From positions 1 to 32,981 of the forward strand of contig JAAZLJ010000128.1 of NCBI GenBank assembly GCA_012799365.1: a stretch of DNA of 32,981 bases. Reading direction: 5' to 3'. This DNA comes from Syntrophomonadaceae bacterium (GTDB taxonomy: Bacteria > Bacillota > Syntrophomonadia > Syntrophomonadales > Syntrophothermaceae). Positions 24,017-32,118 of the stretch are shown in pieces. Each line of letters begins with the position of its first letter. Within the stretch, counting starts at the first letter, position 1. The notes below the pieces were generated by a model. That model saw only the letters and a list, made by a program, of their open reading frames with translations, had not been told where the DNA came from and ran no database searches. The translations under genes were made by a program, and so were the position numbers.

Positions 24017-25547
24017 GCAATCCTTACCCATCATTAATCCTGCCACCGGCGAGAGGTTGGGAACGGTTCCTGTGGTCAGTCCCGAGGAGGTACCGGGGGC
24101 CGTTCATGCCGGGCGAAAGGCATTTGTCGAGTGGTGCCAGGTTCCCCTGGCCGAACGGCTGAAAGCACTGGGGTGCTTGCGTCAGTGCATATTGGATAAT
24201 ATAGATGTCATCGTTGATAAGATTTGTATCAATACCGGTAAAACCCGTATGGATGCGCTAACTGCGGAGATTTTATCCACGGTGGATATTATAAAGTTTT
24301 ATGAGCAGCATGCGCCCGTCTTTTTGAGTAAACAAAAAGTTAAGACCCCATGGTTGCTCTGGGGTAAGAAGTCCTACGTAGAATACAAGCCCATGGGGGT
24401 GGTTGCGGTTATTGCCCCCTGGAACTATCCTTTTAATCTGGCTGTGGTCCCGGCTATTTCTGCTCTGGCCGCGGGTAACGTGGTGATTTTAAAACCTTCA
24501 GAAGTTGCTCCACTGGTGGGGTTGTTGGTAGAGGATTTGTTCAGGCAGGCTGCTTTTCCCTCTGGAGTTATCCAGGTACTGCATGGGGGAGGGGAAGTGG
24601 GACAGGCTCTGGTTCAAGCCGGGCCGGATAAGATTTTTTTTACCGGCAGTGCTGCCACCGGCAAACAGATAATGGCAGCCGCAGCTGAGCAGCTGATCCC
24701 GGTTCAGTTGGAATTGGGAGGTAAAGACGCCATGGTAGTATTGGCTGATGCCCCTCTGGAACGTTCAGTAAATGGTGTCCTATGGGGTGGCTTTACCAAT
24801 AGCGGGCAGGTGTGCATGGCGGTGGAACGGCTATACGTTGAAGCCGATGTATATTCGGAATTTCTGGACCGACTTCTGGCTCGAATTAATACCTTACGTC
24901 AGGGCAGCGGTAAAGATGGGGAACTGGGGCATATGACCGATCCCCGGCAGCTGGAAGTGATAGATGCCCACCTGCGGGATGCGGTGGCCAAAGGAGCCAA
25001 AATCATCTGTGGGGGGCTGCCATCGGATGCCGCAGATTCTATGCTGGTTCCGCCTACCGTGGTAGTGGATGTGGATCACTCCATGAAGCTAATGCGGGAA
25101 GAAACTTTTGGACCGATAATAGCGGTCATGGAGTTCAAGGATAGAAATGAAGTGGTGGAACTGGTCAATGATTCAGAGTATGGTCTGAGCACCAGCATCT
25201 GGACTCGAGATTTGAATCAGGCTCAGGCCGTAGCCAGCCAGCTGATAACCGGGAATGTGGTGGTGAACGACATAATGGTTAACTTTGCCAACCCTTATCT
25301 TCCTTTTGGCGGGGTAAAGAGCAGCGGTATGGGCGAATACCATGCCGCCGAGGGGCTTTATGCTTTTTGCCATGCTACCTCTGTGATAGTGGATCGGGGG
25401 ATCCGGGTGAACGAACTGCAGTGGTATCCGTATTCGGCCGAGAAGTACGAACATTTTAAAAATTTGATACGGTCGCTTTATGGCCGGAGCAGCAAGCTCT
25501 TACAAGCAGTCGTCTCAGCAGTCAGGCTGTATACTTATAAACCTTGA
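24006..25547 (+). CDS. NAD(P)-dependent aldehyde dehydrogenase
   Basis: Aldehyde dehydrogenase superfamily enzyme of 513 residues that oxidises an aldehyde to the acid. Motifs in order: APWNYPFNLA (cofactor cleft), LKPSEVAP, FTGSAATGKQI, the general-base Glu in LELGGKD, the nucleophile Cys in NSGQVCMAVER, EETFGPI and PFGGVKSSGMG. The TTG at 24006 is chosen: GGGAGGA (23992-23998) lies seven bases upstream and the protein then begins at the usual INPATGE region; an upstream ATG at 23925 would overlap arcC by 92 bases. Translational coupling to arcC is likely. A C-terminal ~45-residue tail is basic. Substrate cannot be told. Confidence 0.9.
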   Translation: MYREQSLPIINPATGERLGTVPVVSPEEVPGAVHAGRKAFVEWCQVPLAERLKALGCLRQCILDNIDVIVDKICINTGKTRMDALTAEILSTVDIIKFYEQHAPVFLSKQKVKTPWLLWGKKSYVEYKPMGVVAVIAPWNYPFNLAVVPAISALAAGNVVILKPSEVAPLVGLLVEDLFRQAAFPSGVIQVLHGGGEVGQALVQAGPDKIFFTGSAATGKQIMAAAAEQLIPVQLELGGKDAMVVLADAPLERSVNGVLWGGFTNSGQVCMAVERLYVEADVYSEFLDRLLARINTLRQGSGKDGELGHMTDPRQLEVIDAHLRDAVAKGAKIICGGLPSDAADSMLVPPTVVVDVDHSMKLMREETFGPIIAVMEFKDRNEVVELVNDSEYGLSTSIWTRDLNQAQAVASQLITGNVVVNDIMVNFANPYLPFGGVKSSGMGEYHAAEGLYAFCHATSVIVDRGIRVNELQWYPYSAEKYEHFKNLIRSLYGRSSKLLQAVVSAVRLYTYKP

Positions 25548-25563
25548 TTCCACTCCTTTCTTA

Positions 25564-25594
25564 TTGACAAATGTTTTTGCCTTTGGGTTATAAT
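25564..25594 (+). promoter_or_regulatory. Sigma-A-type promoter for the fmdB-like gene
   Basis: TTGACA (25564-25569) and TATAAT (25589-25594), both consensus, with a 19-base spacer, slightly longer than the optimum. It lies about 100 bases upstream of the FmdB-type gene, with a dispersed repeat in the leader. Confidence 0.7.
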
Positions 25595-25642
25595 GCTGTA
25601 AAGGGAACTGTTCGCGTACTCTGCGTTTATTTTATGGGACTT

Positions 25643-25670
25643 ATCAGCGTATATCTGCGGTTTCAATTTT
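25643..25670 (+). repeat. Short dispersed repeat, copy 3
   Basis: ATCAGCGTATATCTGCGG followed by TTTCAATTTT; the same element as at 21532-21558 and, inverted, at 22501-22522. It lies in the 5' leader of the fmdB-like gene. Confidence 0.75.
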
Positions 25671-25696
25671 CATAACAGGGAAAGGAGATGACTTGT

Positions 25697-25954
25697 ATGC
25701 CAACTTATCTTTACGAGTGTCCGGAGTGTGGTCGGTTTGACAAGTTTCAGCGCATTAGTGAGCCTGCCCTGGAAGAATGCCCTACCTGTTCCAGTCCGGT
25801 TAAACGGATAATTACCGGGGGTTCCATACTTATCAAGGGAGCTGGATCTTTTAAGGGCGGCGACTGGAGTGGCAAAAAGATGGTTGAAGATTACTACAAG
25901 CGCAAAGAGCGGGATGAAGCCGAGGGTACGGCTGTTTATCATGAAACTACTTGA
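25697..25954 (+). CDS. FmdB-family zinc-ribbon protein
   Basis: An 85-residue protein with an N-terminal zinc ribbon: MPTYLYECPECG and ECPTCSSPVKR give two CPxC knuckles about 20 residues apart, the FmdB/CxxC_CXXC_SSSS signature. The remainder is a hydrophilic, basic then acidic tail. The family is named for a putative regulator of formamidase, but its molecular role is not established. ATG 25697 is chosen over ATG 25688 because AAAGGAG (25681-25687) is nine bases upstream and the family begins MP.Y.Y.C. It has its own promoter and is monocistronic. Confidence 0.88.
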   Translation: MPTYLYECPECGRFDKFQRISEPALEECPTCSSPVKRIITGGSILIKGAGSFKGGDWSGKKMVEDYYKRKERDEAEGTAVYHETT

Positions 25955-26110
25955 TAGACGCAGGCTCTTTCAAGGCAGTAGCCCTGGCGCTGAATGCGAA
26001 ACCAATGTATTTTGGTTGCCGGGGAAAGAAACAGCCTTGTTTCTAGTGTAAGATATATGGTCGATCGGCGGTGCGCTCTATTTTTATATGGGTTATTTTA
26101 TGGAACCAAT

Positions 26111-26146
26111 GAGTAAGAGGTGGGCTATTCAGCCCACCTCTTACTC
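26111..26146. terminator. Perfect 16-bp hairpin, probable terminator
   Basis: GAGTAAGAGGTGGGCT (26111-26126) and AGCCCACCTCTTACTC (26131-26146) form a perfect stem with a four-base loop. No T-run follows, so it may be a weak terminator, an mRNA-end stabiliser or part of the adjoining repeat. Confidence 0.5.
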
Positions 26147-26168
26147 TGATCATTTCCGAGATTTCGTA

Positions 26169-26209
26169 CTGATGTACTGTAGTTGACGAGTCCGGGAGCG
26201 AGCGGGTTA
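26169..26209 (+). repeat. 41-base dispersed repeat, direct copy
   Basis: Begins CTGATGTACTGTAGTTGACG and ends CGGGAGCGAGCGGGTTA. It is 37/41 identical to the reverse complement of 22578-22618. Confidence 0.8.
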
Positions 26210-26413
26210 ATACACTCCCGAATAACCGTTCACAGTAGAAGTAAAGCAGGAGAAGATTCCAGGTAAGGATAAACATACAATGTATGGATATTGCACCCAT
26301 AAAACAGGGGAAATCTTTTAAAAATAAGAGGATATTTCAGGAATGTTGTTGAATTTAAATGGTTGAGGGAGTGCATGGCAGAAAAAGGCTGACGGAAAGG
26401 GGGGGCAGCAGTT

Positions 26414-28525
26414 GTGGATATTCGTAAGGTTGCTGATACGTTGATCGAAGTCATCGGCATTAAAGAAGATAACTGTATCAACTGCCACCAGTGCATATCG
26501 GTCTGTCCGGTTAAAATATGTAGTGATGGCAGTGGTGATGTAGTAAAATTCAACAACCAGCTGTGTATTGGTTGTGGACGGTGTATTGAGGCATGTATCA
26601 AGAGTCATGGTGGAACTGTGGAGAAAAGCGCCCGTATACCCATTGATGATACGTCCCGTTTCATGAAGGCTCTGTCTTCGGGCCACGACATTGTGGCCCT
26701 GGTAGCCCCTTCAGCCCATAGTAATTTTGATGTACCGAAGATGATAACCGGTCTGAAACATCTGGGGGTTAAGGCGGTATATGATGTTGCATTGGGCGCG
26801 GAAATGGTGGTTACGTGTTACCATGAAGCCATCACTTCCGGTAAGGCCAAATTACCTATGATAGCGCAGACCTGTCCGGCAGTGGTTAAATATATCGAGC
26901 TATACCAACCTGCATTAATTGAACATCTGGCTCCTACCGGCAGCCCGGTACATGACCTGGCTGTATATGTGAAGTCACTTCATCCTCACTGTGAAGTGGC
27001 TTTTATTTCTCCTTGCCTGGCGAAAAGGAGAGAATTCCAGGACAGCAGAATGGTAGAATATAACGTTATTTATCAGTCGCTGGCCCGCTTGTTTGCTGTT
27101 CGGGACATTAAATTATCAGAATTGGATGACAGTCAGTTTGACCAGGGGGTACCTGCCGGGATAGCAGCTAATTTTCCTACCCCGGGTGGACTGAAGCAGG
27201 CCTACCTTTACAAATATCCAGATACTAAAGCCAGTGACATAATTCAGGTTGAGGGGCCGATTATTTATACTAAATACCTGCCTGATCTGGTGGCAGCCTT
27301 ACAAAACGGAAACTCAAACCTGCCCATAATAATAGATATCCTGAGTTGTGAAAAGGGTTGCAACATGGGGGCGGGCTGTATCAGCCATCACAAGTCAATC
27401 GATGAAATAGAAAAGACGGCGGCCCGGCGAGCAGAAAATGCTATCTGTAACGAGCGGGTTAACCAGCAGCGGGAGGAGTTTCTGCAGGAAGTGGCTGCGG
27501 GTCATAATTTTGACTACCATGAATACCGTGACTTATCGGCGTATGGCGATAGCTTGGAGATGCCCAACCACAATGAACTGCAGAAGATTTATCAGGATAT
27601 GCACAAGGAAGAAGAGAAAGATTTTCGTAACTGTGCCGCCTGCGGGTACAATTCTTGTTATCACATGGCCATTGCCATACATAATGACCTGAATAAGGTA
27701 GAAAACTGTCACTTGTATCAGGAAAAAGAGCTGAGACAGGAACATGAGATACTTAACAAAATGGTGGAGGAACTGGCCCAGCTTAACCGTCAGCTGCACA
27801 AAGAAATTGCCGAACGCAAACAGCAGGAACAGCTGCTGGTACAGAATTCTAAACTGGCAGCGATGGGGGAAATGATGGGTATGATCGCTCACCAGTGGCG
27901 GCAGCCTCTTTCAGCCATCAGCACCGTAGCTGGTAATTTGCAGGTGTGTATAGAGCTTGACATGTATGATGAAGAACAGTTCAAGGAGATGTTGAACGAG
28001 ATCAACGACCATGCGCAATACTTATCTGATACTATCAATGATTTCCGCCACTTTTTCAAACCTGACAATCCCGAGGATACGGTGATGCTCAGTCAGATTA
28101 TGGAAGATACTCTGAGTATTATCGGCAAATCCCTGGAATACAAAAACGTGCAACTGATTAAGGATTATTCCTTCTCGGTTCCTATTCTTACCTACCCCAA
28201 TGAGTTAAGACAGGTTTTTTTAAATATCCTTAAAAATGCATCTGATGCTTTTATTGAAGCTAATGTGCTTGAGCCCGAGATTGTTATTCGGGGCTATGAA
28301 ACCGAAAGCTTTCAGGTTATGCAGATTGAGGACAATGGTGGAGGCATACCGGAAGCCTTTATAACCAAGATTTTTGAACCCTATTTTTCTACCAAGGGCC
28401 CGGGGACAGGCACGGGCCTGGGTTTATACATGTCTAAAATGATCGTAGAAGAACACTGTCGGGGCGACTTGAGAGTAACCAATACGGATAAAGGAGCGTG
28501 TTTTACCATCAGATTACCTGTTTAG
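26414..28525 (+). CDS. FeFe-hydrogenase-like sensor histidine kinase
   Basis: A 703-residue soluble kinase. Residues 21-61 bind two 4Fe-4S clusters (C21xxCxxCxxxCP, C51xxCxxCxxxC). Residues ~85-330 are an FeFe-hydrogenase large-subunit domain keeping the four H-cluster cysteines: Cys154 (QTCP), Cys201 (SPCLAK), Cys312 and Cys316 (CEKGC). The proton-relay Cys of catalytic enzymes (first C of TSCCP) is Thr153. Another Fe-S domain follows (NCAACGYNSCYHMA...ENC), then a coiled coil and a kinase core with H-box IAHQWRQPL, N-box NILKNASDA, and GTGTGLGLYMS. It probably senses H2 or redox state and phosphorylates the adjacent HD-GYP regulator 15 bases downstream. GTG start behind GGAAAGGGGGGG. Confidence 0.9.
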   Translation: MDIRKVADTLIEVIGIKEDNCINCHQCISVCPVKICSDGSGDVVKFNNQLCIGCGRCIEACIKSHGGTVEKSARIPIDDTSRFMKALSSGHDIVALVAPSAHSNFDVPKMITGLKHLGVKAVYDVALGAEMVVTCYHEAITSGKAKLPMIAQTCPAVVKYIELYQPALIEHLAPTGSPVHDLAVYVKSLHPHCEVAFISPCLAKRREFQDSRMVEYNVIYQSLARLFAVRDIKLSELDDSQFDQGVPAGIAANFPTPGGLKQAYLYKYPDTKASDIIQVEGPIIYTKYLPDLVAALQNGNSNLPIIIDILSCEKGCNMGAGCISHHKSIDEIEKTAARRAENAICNERVNQQREEFLQEVAAGHNFDYHEYRDLSAYGDSLEMPNHNELQKIYQDMHKEEEKDFRNCAACGYNSCYHMAIAIHNDLNKVENCHLYQEKELRQEHEILNKMVEELAQLNRQLHKEIAERKQQEQLLVQNSKLAAMGEMMGMIAHQWRQPLSAISTVAGNLQVCIELDMYDEEQFKEMLNEINDHAQYLSDTINDFRHFFKPDNPEDTVMLSQIMEDTLSIIGKSLEYKNVQLIKDYSFSVPILTYPNELRQVFLNILKNASDAFIEANVLEPEIVIRGYETESFQVMQIEDNGGGIPEAFITKIFEPYFSTKGPGTGTGLGLYMSKMIVEEHCRGDLRVTNTDKGACFTIRLPV

Positions 28526-28540
28526 TGGAGGTATGGCAGT

Positions 28541-29638
28541 ATGGTTCATCCCCAGGAATTAAAAGAAGCGGCACAAGATGTTTCAGTACTTTATGTGGAA
28601 GATGATCAGGTATTACGCCAGAATACCGTCCGGTTGTTGTCCAGTTTTTTCTCCTCTATTGAAACGGCCAAAAACGGAGTAGAAGGGCTGGAGAAATACA
28701 AAAAAGGCCGGTATGATCTGGTTATAACCGATATCAAGATGCCCCTTATGGATGGAGTAAAGTTAGCCCGAACTATTAAGGCGGATAATCCCCAACAGGT
28801 GGTTATTGTGATATCGGCCCATGACGAAGCCCGGTATTTCCTGGAACTAATAAATCTGGGTGCGGATTATTTTGTGCTCAAACCGTTAGACGTCAGGCAA
28901 TTTCTTACGGTATTGGACAAAGCCATTAAACTTGCTAAATTCACCAGAATGGAAAAAGAGCAGAAAAGAAAACTGGAAATAACCGTTACCCAAAAAACTC
29001 AAGAGCTTCGTGAAGCTCTGAATACGGTCAATGAGCTCACTCTTGAAGTTATTTATCGACTTTCAGCCGCGGCCGAACTACGCGATGCGGAAACGGGAAT
29101 GCACAACCAGAGGATCGGGATCTACAGTGAGCGGCTGTCTCGGGAATTGGGGATGTCGTTAGATTTTGTGGAATGTATAGCTTTTGCCGCTCCCTTACAT
29201 GATATAGGTAAGATTGGCATTTCGGATAAAATCCTGCTCAAGCCGGGTCCCTTAACCCGGGAAGAATGCGAAATTATGAAAGCTCATACTGTTACCGGTG
29301 CGGCTATCTTAGCCAATTCCAAACATGATAAAATTCGCATGATAGAATCAATCGCCCTGACCCATCATGAAAAGTGGGATGGTTCAGGCTACCCCCGGGG
29401 GCTTAAAGGTGAAGAAATACCTGTTGAGGGTCGGATTGTCGCTATCTGTGATCAATACGACGCTCTAAGAAGTAAGCGACCCTATAAGCCACCTTTAGAT
29501 CATAAAGAGACCATAAAAATCATAACCGAGGGTGATGATAGAACCAGACCGGAACACTTTGATCCTCATATACTGCAGACCCTGGTCAAGATTGCTGCCG
29601 AATTTGATGAAATATTTACTTCTAACCAGCAGCCCTGA
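28541..29638 (+). CDS. Response regulator with HD-GYP cyclic-di-GMP phosphodiesterase domain
   Basis: A 365-residue two-domain regulator. An N-terminal receiver (~12-130) has YVEDD, phospho-acceptor Asp in VITDIKMP and Lys in VLKPLD. A helical linker leads to an HD-GYP domain with the metal and signature residues intact: [31 protein letters not shown] and [10 protein letters not shown]. It should hydrolyse cyclic-di-GMP when phosphorylated. It sits directly after the hydrogenase-like kinase, most likely its cognate partner, linking H2 or redox state to cyclic-di-GMP level and so to motility or surface behaviour. ATG start with GTGGAGG upstream. Confidence 0.93.
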   Translation: MVHPQELKEAAQDVSVLYVEDDQVLRQNTVRLLSSFFSSIETAKNGVEGLEKYKKGRYDLVITDIKMPLMDGVKLARTIKADNPQQVVIVISAHDEARYFLELINLGADYFVLKPLDVRQFLTVLDKAIKLAKFTRMEKEQKRKLEITVTQKTQELREALNTVNELTLEVIYRLSAAAELRDAETGMHNQRIGIYSERLSRELGMSLDFVECIAFAAPLHDIGKIGISDKILLKPGPLTREECEIMKAHTVTGAAILANSKHDKIRMIESIALTHHEKWDGSGYPRGLKGEEIPVEGRIVAICDQYDALRSKRPYKPPLDHKETIKIITEGDDRTRPEHFDPHILQTLVKIAAEFDEIFTSNQQP

Positions 29639-29685
29639 GGTGTACCTCGACATAGAATAACCGTGATACGGGAGGAATGACAAGG

Positions 29686-30090
29686 ATGGACGAGACACAT
29701 GTGGTTACCTGTTTTGTAGAACATGATGGTCGGGTGTTGGTATTGAAAAGAAGTGGAGAGGTTGGTTCATACCAAGAGAGATGGGCTGGAGTCAGTGGTT
29801 ATATAGAGCCCACCCATACTCCGCTGCAGCAAGCCTGGGAAGAACTGGGTGAGGAAGTAGGGCTCGACGAAAGTGATGTTGTATTGGTCAGGGAAGGGCT
29901 GCCCCTGGAAGTCATGGATGGACAGCTGAAGAAAAAGTGGGTGGTACATCCGTTTCGTTTTCATCTGGGCGAGGTGAAGAAGATCAGAACTGACTGGGAA
30001 CACAAGGATTATCGTTGGATCCGTCCCCAGGAAATCAAGTTATTATCCACCGTGCCCCGGCTTCTTGAGGCCTGGGAGAACGTAAAATGA
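29686..30090 (+). CDS. Nudix hydrolase-family protein with altered Nudix box
   Basis: A 134-residue Nudix-fold protein (VVTCFVEHDGRVLVLKRSGEVG start, RWAGVSGYIEP, EELGEEVGLDES, then a YRWIRPQEIK C-terminal helix region). The Nudix box is non-canonical: the E of Gx5E is replaced by His and the R of REUxEExGU by Glu, while the metal-binding EExG pair is present. Substrate unknown; family members clear nucleoside diphosphate derivatives. ATG 29686 is ten bases after GGAGG; ATG 29677 is too close to it. It may be co-transcribed with the HD-GYP gene 47 bases upstream, and converges with the next gene. Confidence 0.85.
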   Translation: MDETHVVTCFVEHDGRVLVLKRSGEVGSYQERWAGVSGYIEPTHTPLQQAWEELGEEVGLDESDVVLVREGLPLEVMDGQLKKKWVVHPFRFHLGEVKKIRTDWEHKDYRWIRPQEIKLLSTVPRLLEAWENVK

Positions 30091-30104
30091 ACCGGTGCAC
30101 GAAA

Positions 30105-30884
30105 TTACCTGTTCAAAAAATATTTTCTAGCCTGCAGTGCTTCATGGATCCGCTTATACTCTGACTCTATGTCCTCTACATCCTTCTGTGTTTGCTCGGG
30201 CTGTCCGGGAGTCCAGGTTCTCAGTGTTTTTCGCACCAGCCGGGCCAGGCTTATGGCACCGATGGTGGTACTGGCTGATATCAGGCCGTAAACTGCCTGT
30301 ATTTCTGGCAGCACCATGTCCTGTATCACAGCCTCTCTGAGTTCTTGTACCAGCTGAGGTGTATTCTGGATAAAGTCTTCAATGGCTTCATCCAGGAATA
30401 AGAGAGCTGCTTCGTCTTTCAATCCCCCCAGGGTTTGTTTGATTACATTCAGGTCTACGGGCGGGTATTTACCGGTGATAAGTCGGTCTGCTTCATCTAA
30501 CGGTTTGGTCCAACGATTACACAAAGTTCTCAGCTTTTCCAGTTCAACCGGTTTACTGAGGTAATCATCCATTCCCGCTGCCAGGCACATTTCCCGATCT
30601 CCGACCATGTTTCGGGCCGTGAGAGCGACGATCGGTATGTATCTATCTTGAACCTTCTCTATTCTTTGCATAGCCCAGGTAGTAAGAAAGCCATCCAGTC
30701 CCGGTAGATGGCAGTCCATGAGTACCCAAAGGTATTCACCGTGGGCGAACCTGTCTATGGCTTCGTGTCCATTAGTAACGATGTCTCCTTCATAACCCAA
30801 CTTGTGCAGTTGATGGCTTATAACCATTTGACTGACGGGCTGATCCTCCACTACTAAAACCGAATTCGTAGGTCCCACCTCCAT
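30105..30884 (-). CDS. Response regulator with degenerate HPt-like C-terminal domain
   Basis: A 259-residue protein. The receiver domain (~7-125) is intact: VVEDQ, phospho-acceptor Asp in LMDCHLPGLDG, Thr in VALTARN, Lys in YLSKPV. The C-terminal ~100 residues align with histidine phosphotransfer domains (FIQNTPQLVQELREAV, then VYGLISASTTIGAISLARLV where HPt proteins have AHTLKGxAxxxGA). Tyr stands where the phosphorylated His should be, so phosphotransfer by this domain is lost; it may bind or compete with a kinase instead. This layout resembles the tail of hybrid kinases without the kinase. It converges with the Nudix gene 14 bases away. The start lacks a clear ribosome site. Confidence 0.82.
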   Translation of the reverse strand: MEVGPTNSVLVVEDQPVSQMVISHQLHKLGYEGDIVTNGHEAIDRFAHGEYLWVLMDCHLPGLDGFLTTWAMQRIEKVQDRYIPIVALTARNMVGDREMCLAAGMDDYLSKPVELEKLRTLCNRWTKPLDEADRLITGKYPPVDLNVIKQTLGGLKDEAALLFLDEAIEDFIQNTPQLVQELREAVIQDMVLPEIQAVYGLISASTTIGAISLARLVRKTLRTWTPGQPEQTQKDVEDIESEYKRIHEALQARKYFLNR

Positions 30885-30989
30885 GTTAATGTCCCGGATG
30901 TACCTGAAGCAGGTATATACTTTCAGTATTGTATTGGCTAATATATAAGTAGCCAGGTTGGTTAATAATTAAACTGGGAGGGAACAAGA

Positions 30990-31217
30990 ATGGATAAAGA
31001 CAAAGTCAAGCAGCAGGAAACTGAGTTTGTACAGGAATCACCTCTTGATGCCGAGGCACAAAGAAGAATCGCTCTGTTAAAAAAGAGGATGAACATCACA
31101 GATGATGCATTCGGAGATCTGCGTGAAATTACGCAAAAACACGAATCTGAAGCTGCCAAAATCAGCATTCCAGATCCCGAAGCTTTCTTGAAAGAATATT
31201 TAAAAAAGCAGTATTGA
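30990..31217 (+). CDS. Small hydrophilic protein of unknown function
   Basis: A 75-residue, highly charged, probably helical protein (MDKDKVKQQETEF... to FLKEYLKKQY) without membrane segment, cysteines or any motif I recognise. It has a good ribosome site, GGGAGGG, about eight bases upstream of ATG, which supports it being real. It is divergent from the response regulator gene and convergent with the trmO-like gene only six bases away. The pattern RRIALLKKRMNI is basic, while the rest is acidic. Confidence 0.7.
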   Translation: MDKDKVKQQETEFVQESPLDAEAQRRIALLKKRMNITDDAFGDLREITQKHESEAAKISIPDPEAFLKEYLKKQY

Positions 31218-31223
31218 TGGGAC

Positions 31224-32015
31224 TTATTCCTGTATCTGAAACAGCTCCGCATCACTTGATTTTTCAAACTCATCCCTGGTAATATCCCGGCGGGTCTCGA
31301 TGGTTATTAACTGGCCATCTTTTTCCCAGACGGTACGGAAAGGAGCTTCTGACTCCTGGTAGCTAAACCGCGGGGGGTTGGCCAGTCTGGCCCGGGTCAA
31401 ACCCTGGATGGTGTCTGCCAGGCAAGGGGTTCCCACCGTTTTTACCCGTAATGACGGTTGATTTAAGTGTCCCAGTCGCTCCTCGGCTGCCAGGGCCATA
31501 CGTACTCCCAACCATAACCCGGGACATTCTTCCTGGTGATGATTCAAAGCTTGTTTCATAAACATTTCCCGGCGCATAGCCAGTTTTTGTGGACGTATAT
31601 AAGGTGTGAGGGGCGAGAAAATGATATCGTTTTCAAAATACGATTTGATATCCAGGATGGGGGTTCCGTCCACAGCATCCAAGCCGCTTACCCGCAGGAT
31701 GTTGCCTTCCCTGGCCTCCAACCTCACCAGGCTCAGGCCCAGTGGATTGGGGCGGGCTGGAGCCCGCAAGCCAAAAACTCCATAAACCGGAAGGTCGGGG
31801 TTAACCCGCGCCGGTACGGTAGAAAGCTGCTCCCTTCTGGCCTTATGAAACCACGATATAATCCAGAGATGTGAGTTAGCTTCTATTCGCAGCAGAGCTT
31901 CCTGGTATTCGGGGAAAACTTCGATGATCGCCTGGTTTCCCCCGATGGGTATACCGAGCACATCTTCGTATTCTGACCTTACAATTCCCACTGGTTTAAG
32001 CGTTATTTCTTCCAA
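31224..32015 (-). CDS. trmO: TrmO-type tRNA methyltransferase fused to an FmdE-like domain
   Basis: A 263-residue protein. Residues ~1-135 are a TrmO/TsaA (UPF0066) domain, which methylates N6-threonylcarbamoyladenosine-37 of tRNA using S-adenosylmethionine; motifs are VGIVRSEYED, GLRAPARPNPLGLSLVRL and VSGLDAVDGTPILDIKSY. The C-terminal ~110 residues resemble FmdE of formylmethanofuran dehydrogenase: HHQEECPGLWLGVRMA, then CLADTIQGLT. The start is TTG at 32015: GGGAGG lies eight bases upstream on the minus strand and the protein then opens LEEITLKPVGIV as in the family; an upstream ATG at 32084 would add an unrelated 23 residues. The role of the FmdE-like part is unknown. Confidence 0.85.
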   Translation of the reverse strand: MEEITLKPVGIVRSEYEDVLGIPIGGNQAIIEVFPEYQEALLRIEANSHLWIISWFHKARREQLSTVPARVNPDLPVYGVFGLRAPARPNPLGLSLVRLEAREGNILRVSGLDAVDGTPILDIKSYFENDIIFSPLTPYIRPQKLAMRREMFMKQALNHHQEECPGLWLGVRMALAAEERLGHLNQPSLRVKTVGTPCLADTIQGLTRARLANPPRFSYQESEAPFRTVWEKDGQLITIETRRDITRDEFEKSSDAELFQIQE

Positions 32016-32118
32016 TTTAGAAACCTCCCTGAGTTTTCTACTATATCCTTCCTTAATCATAACCTGATAAGAATTATTTACCAAACCAAATAAAGATTAA
32101 CCGGGACGAAATGCAAAC

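Larger units (their letters stand above)
25955..26413. other. Intergenic region with hairpin and repeat, no gene seen
   Basis: A 459-base gap between the FmdB-type gene and the sensor kinase. It contains the hairpin at 26111-26146, the 41-base repeat at 26169-26209 and a GGGTTAATACACTCCCG continuation. The kinase promoter must lie here or within the repeat, but no clear -35/-10 pair was identified. Confidence 0.5.
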
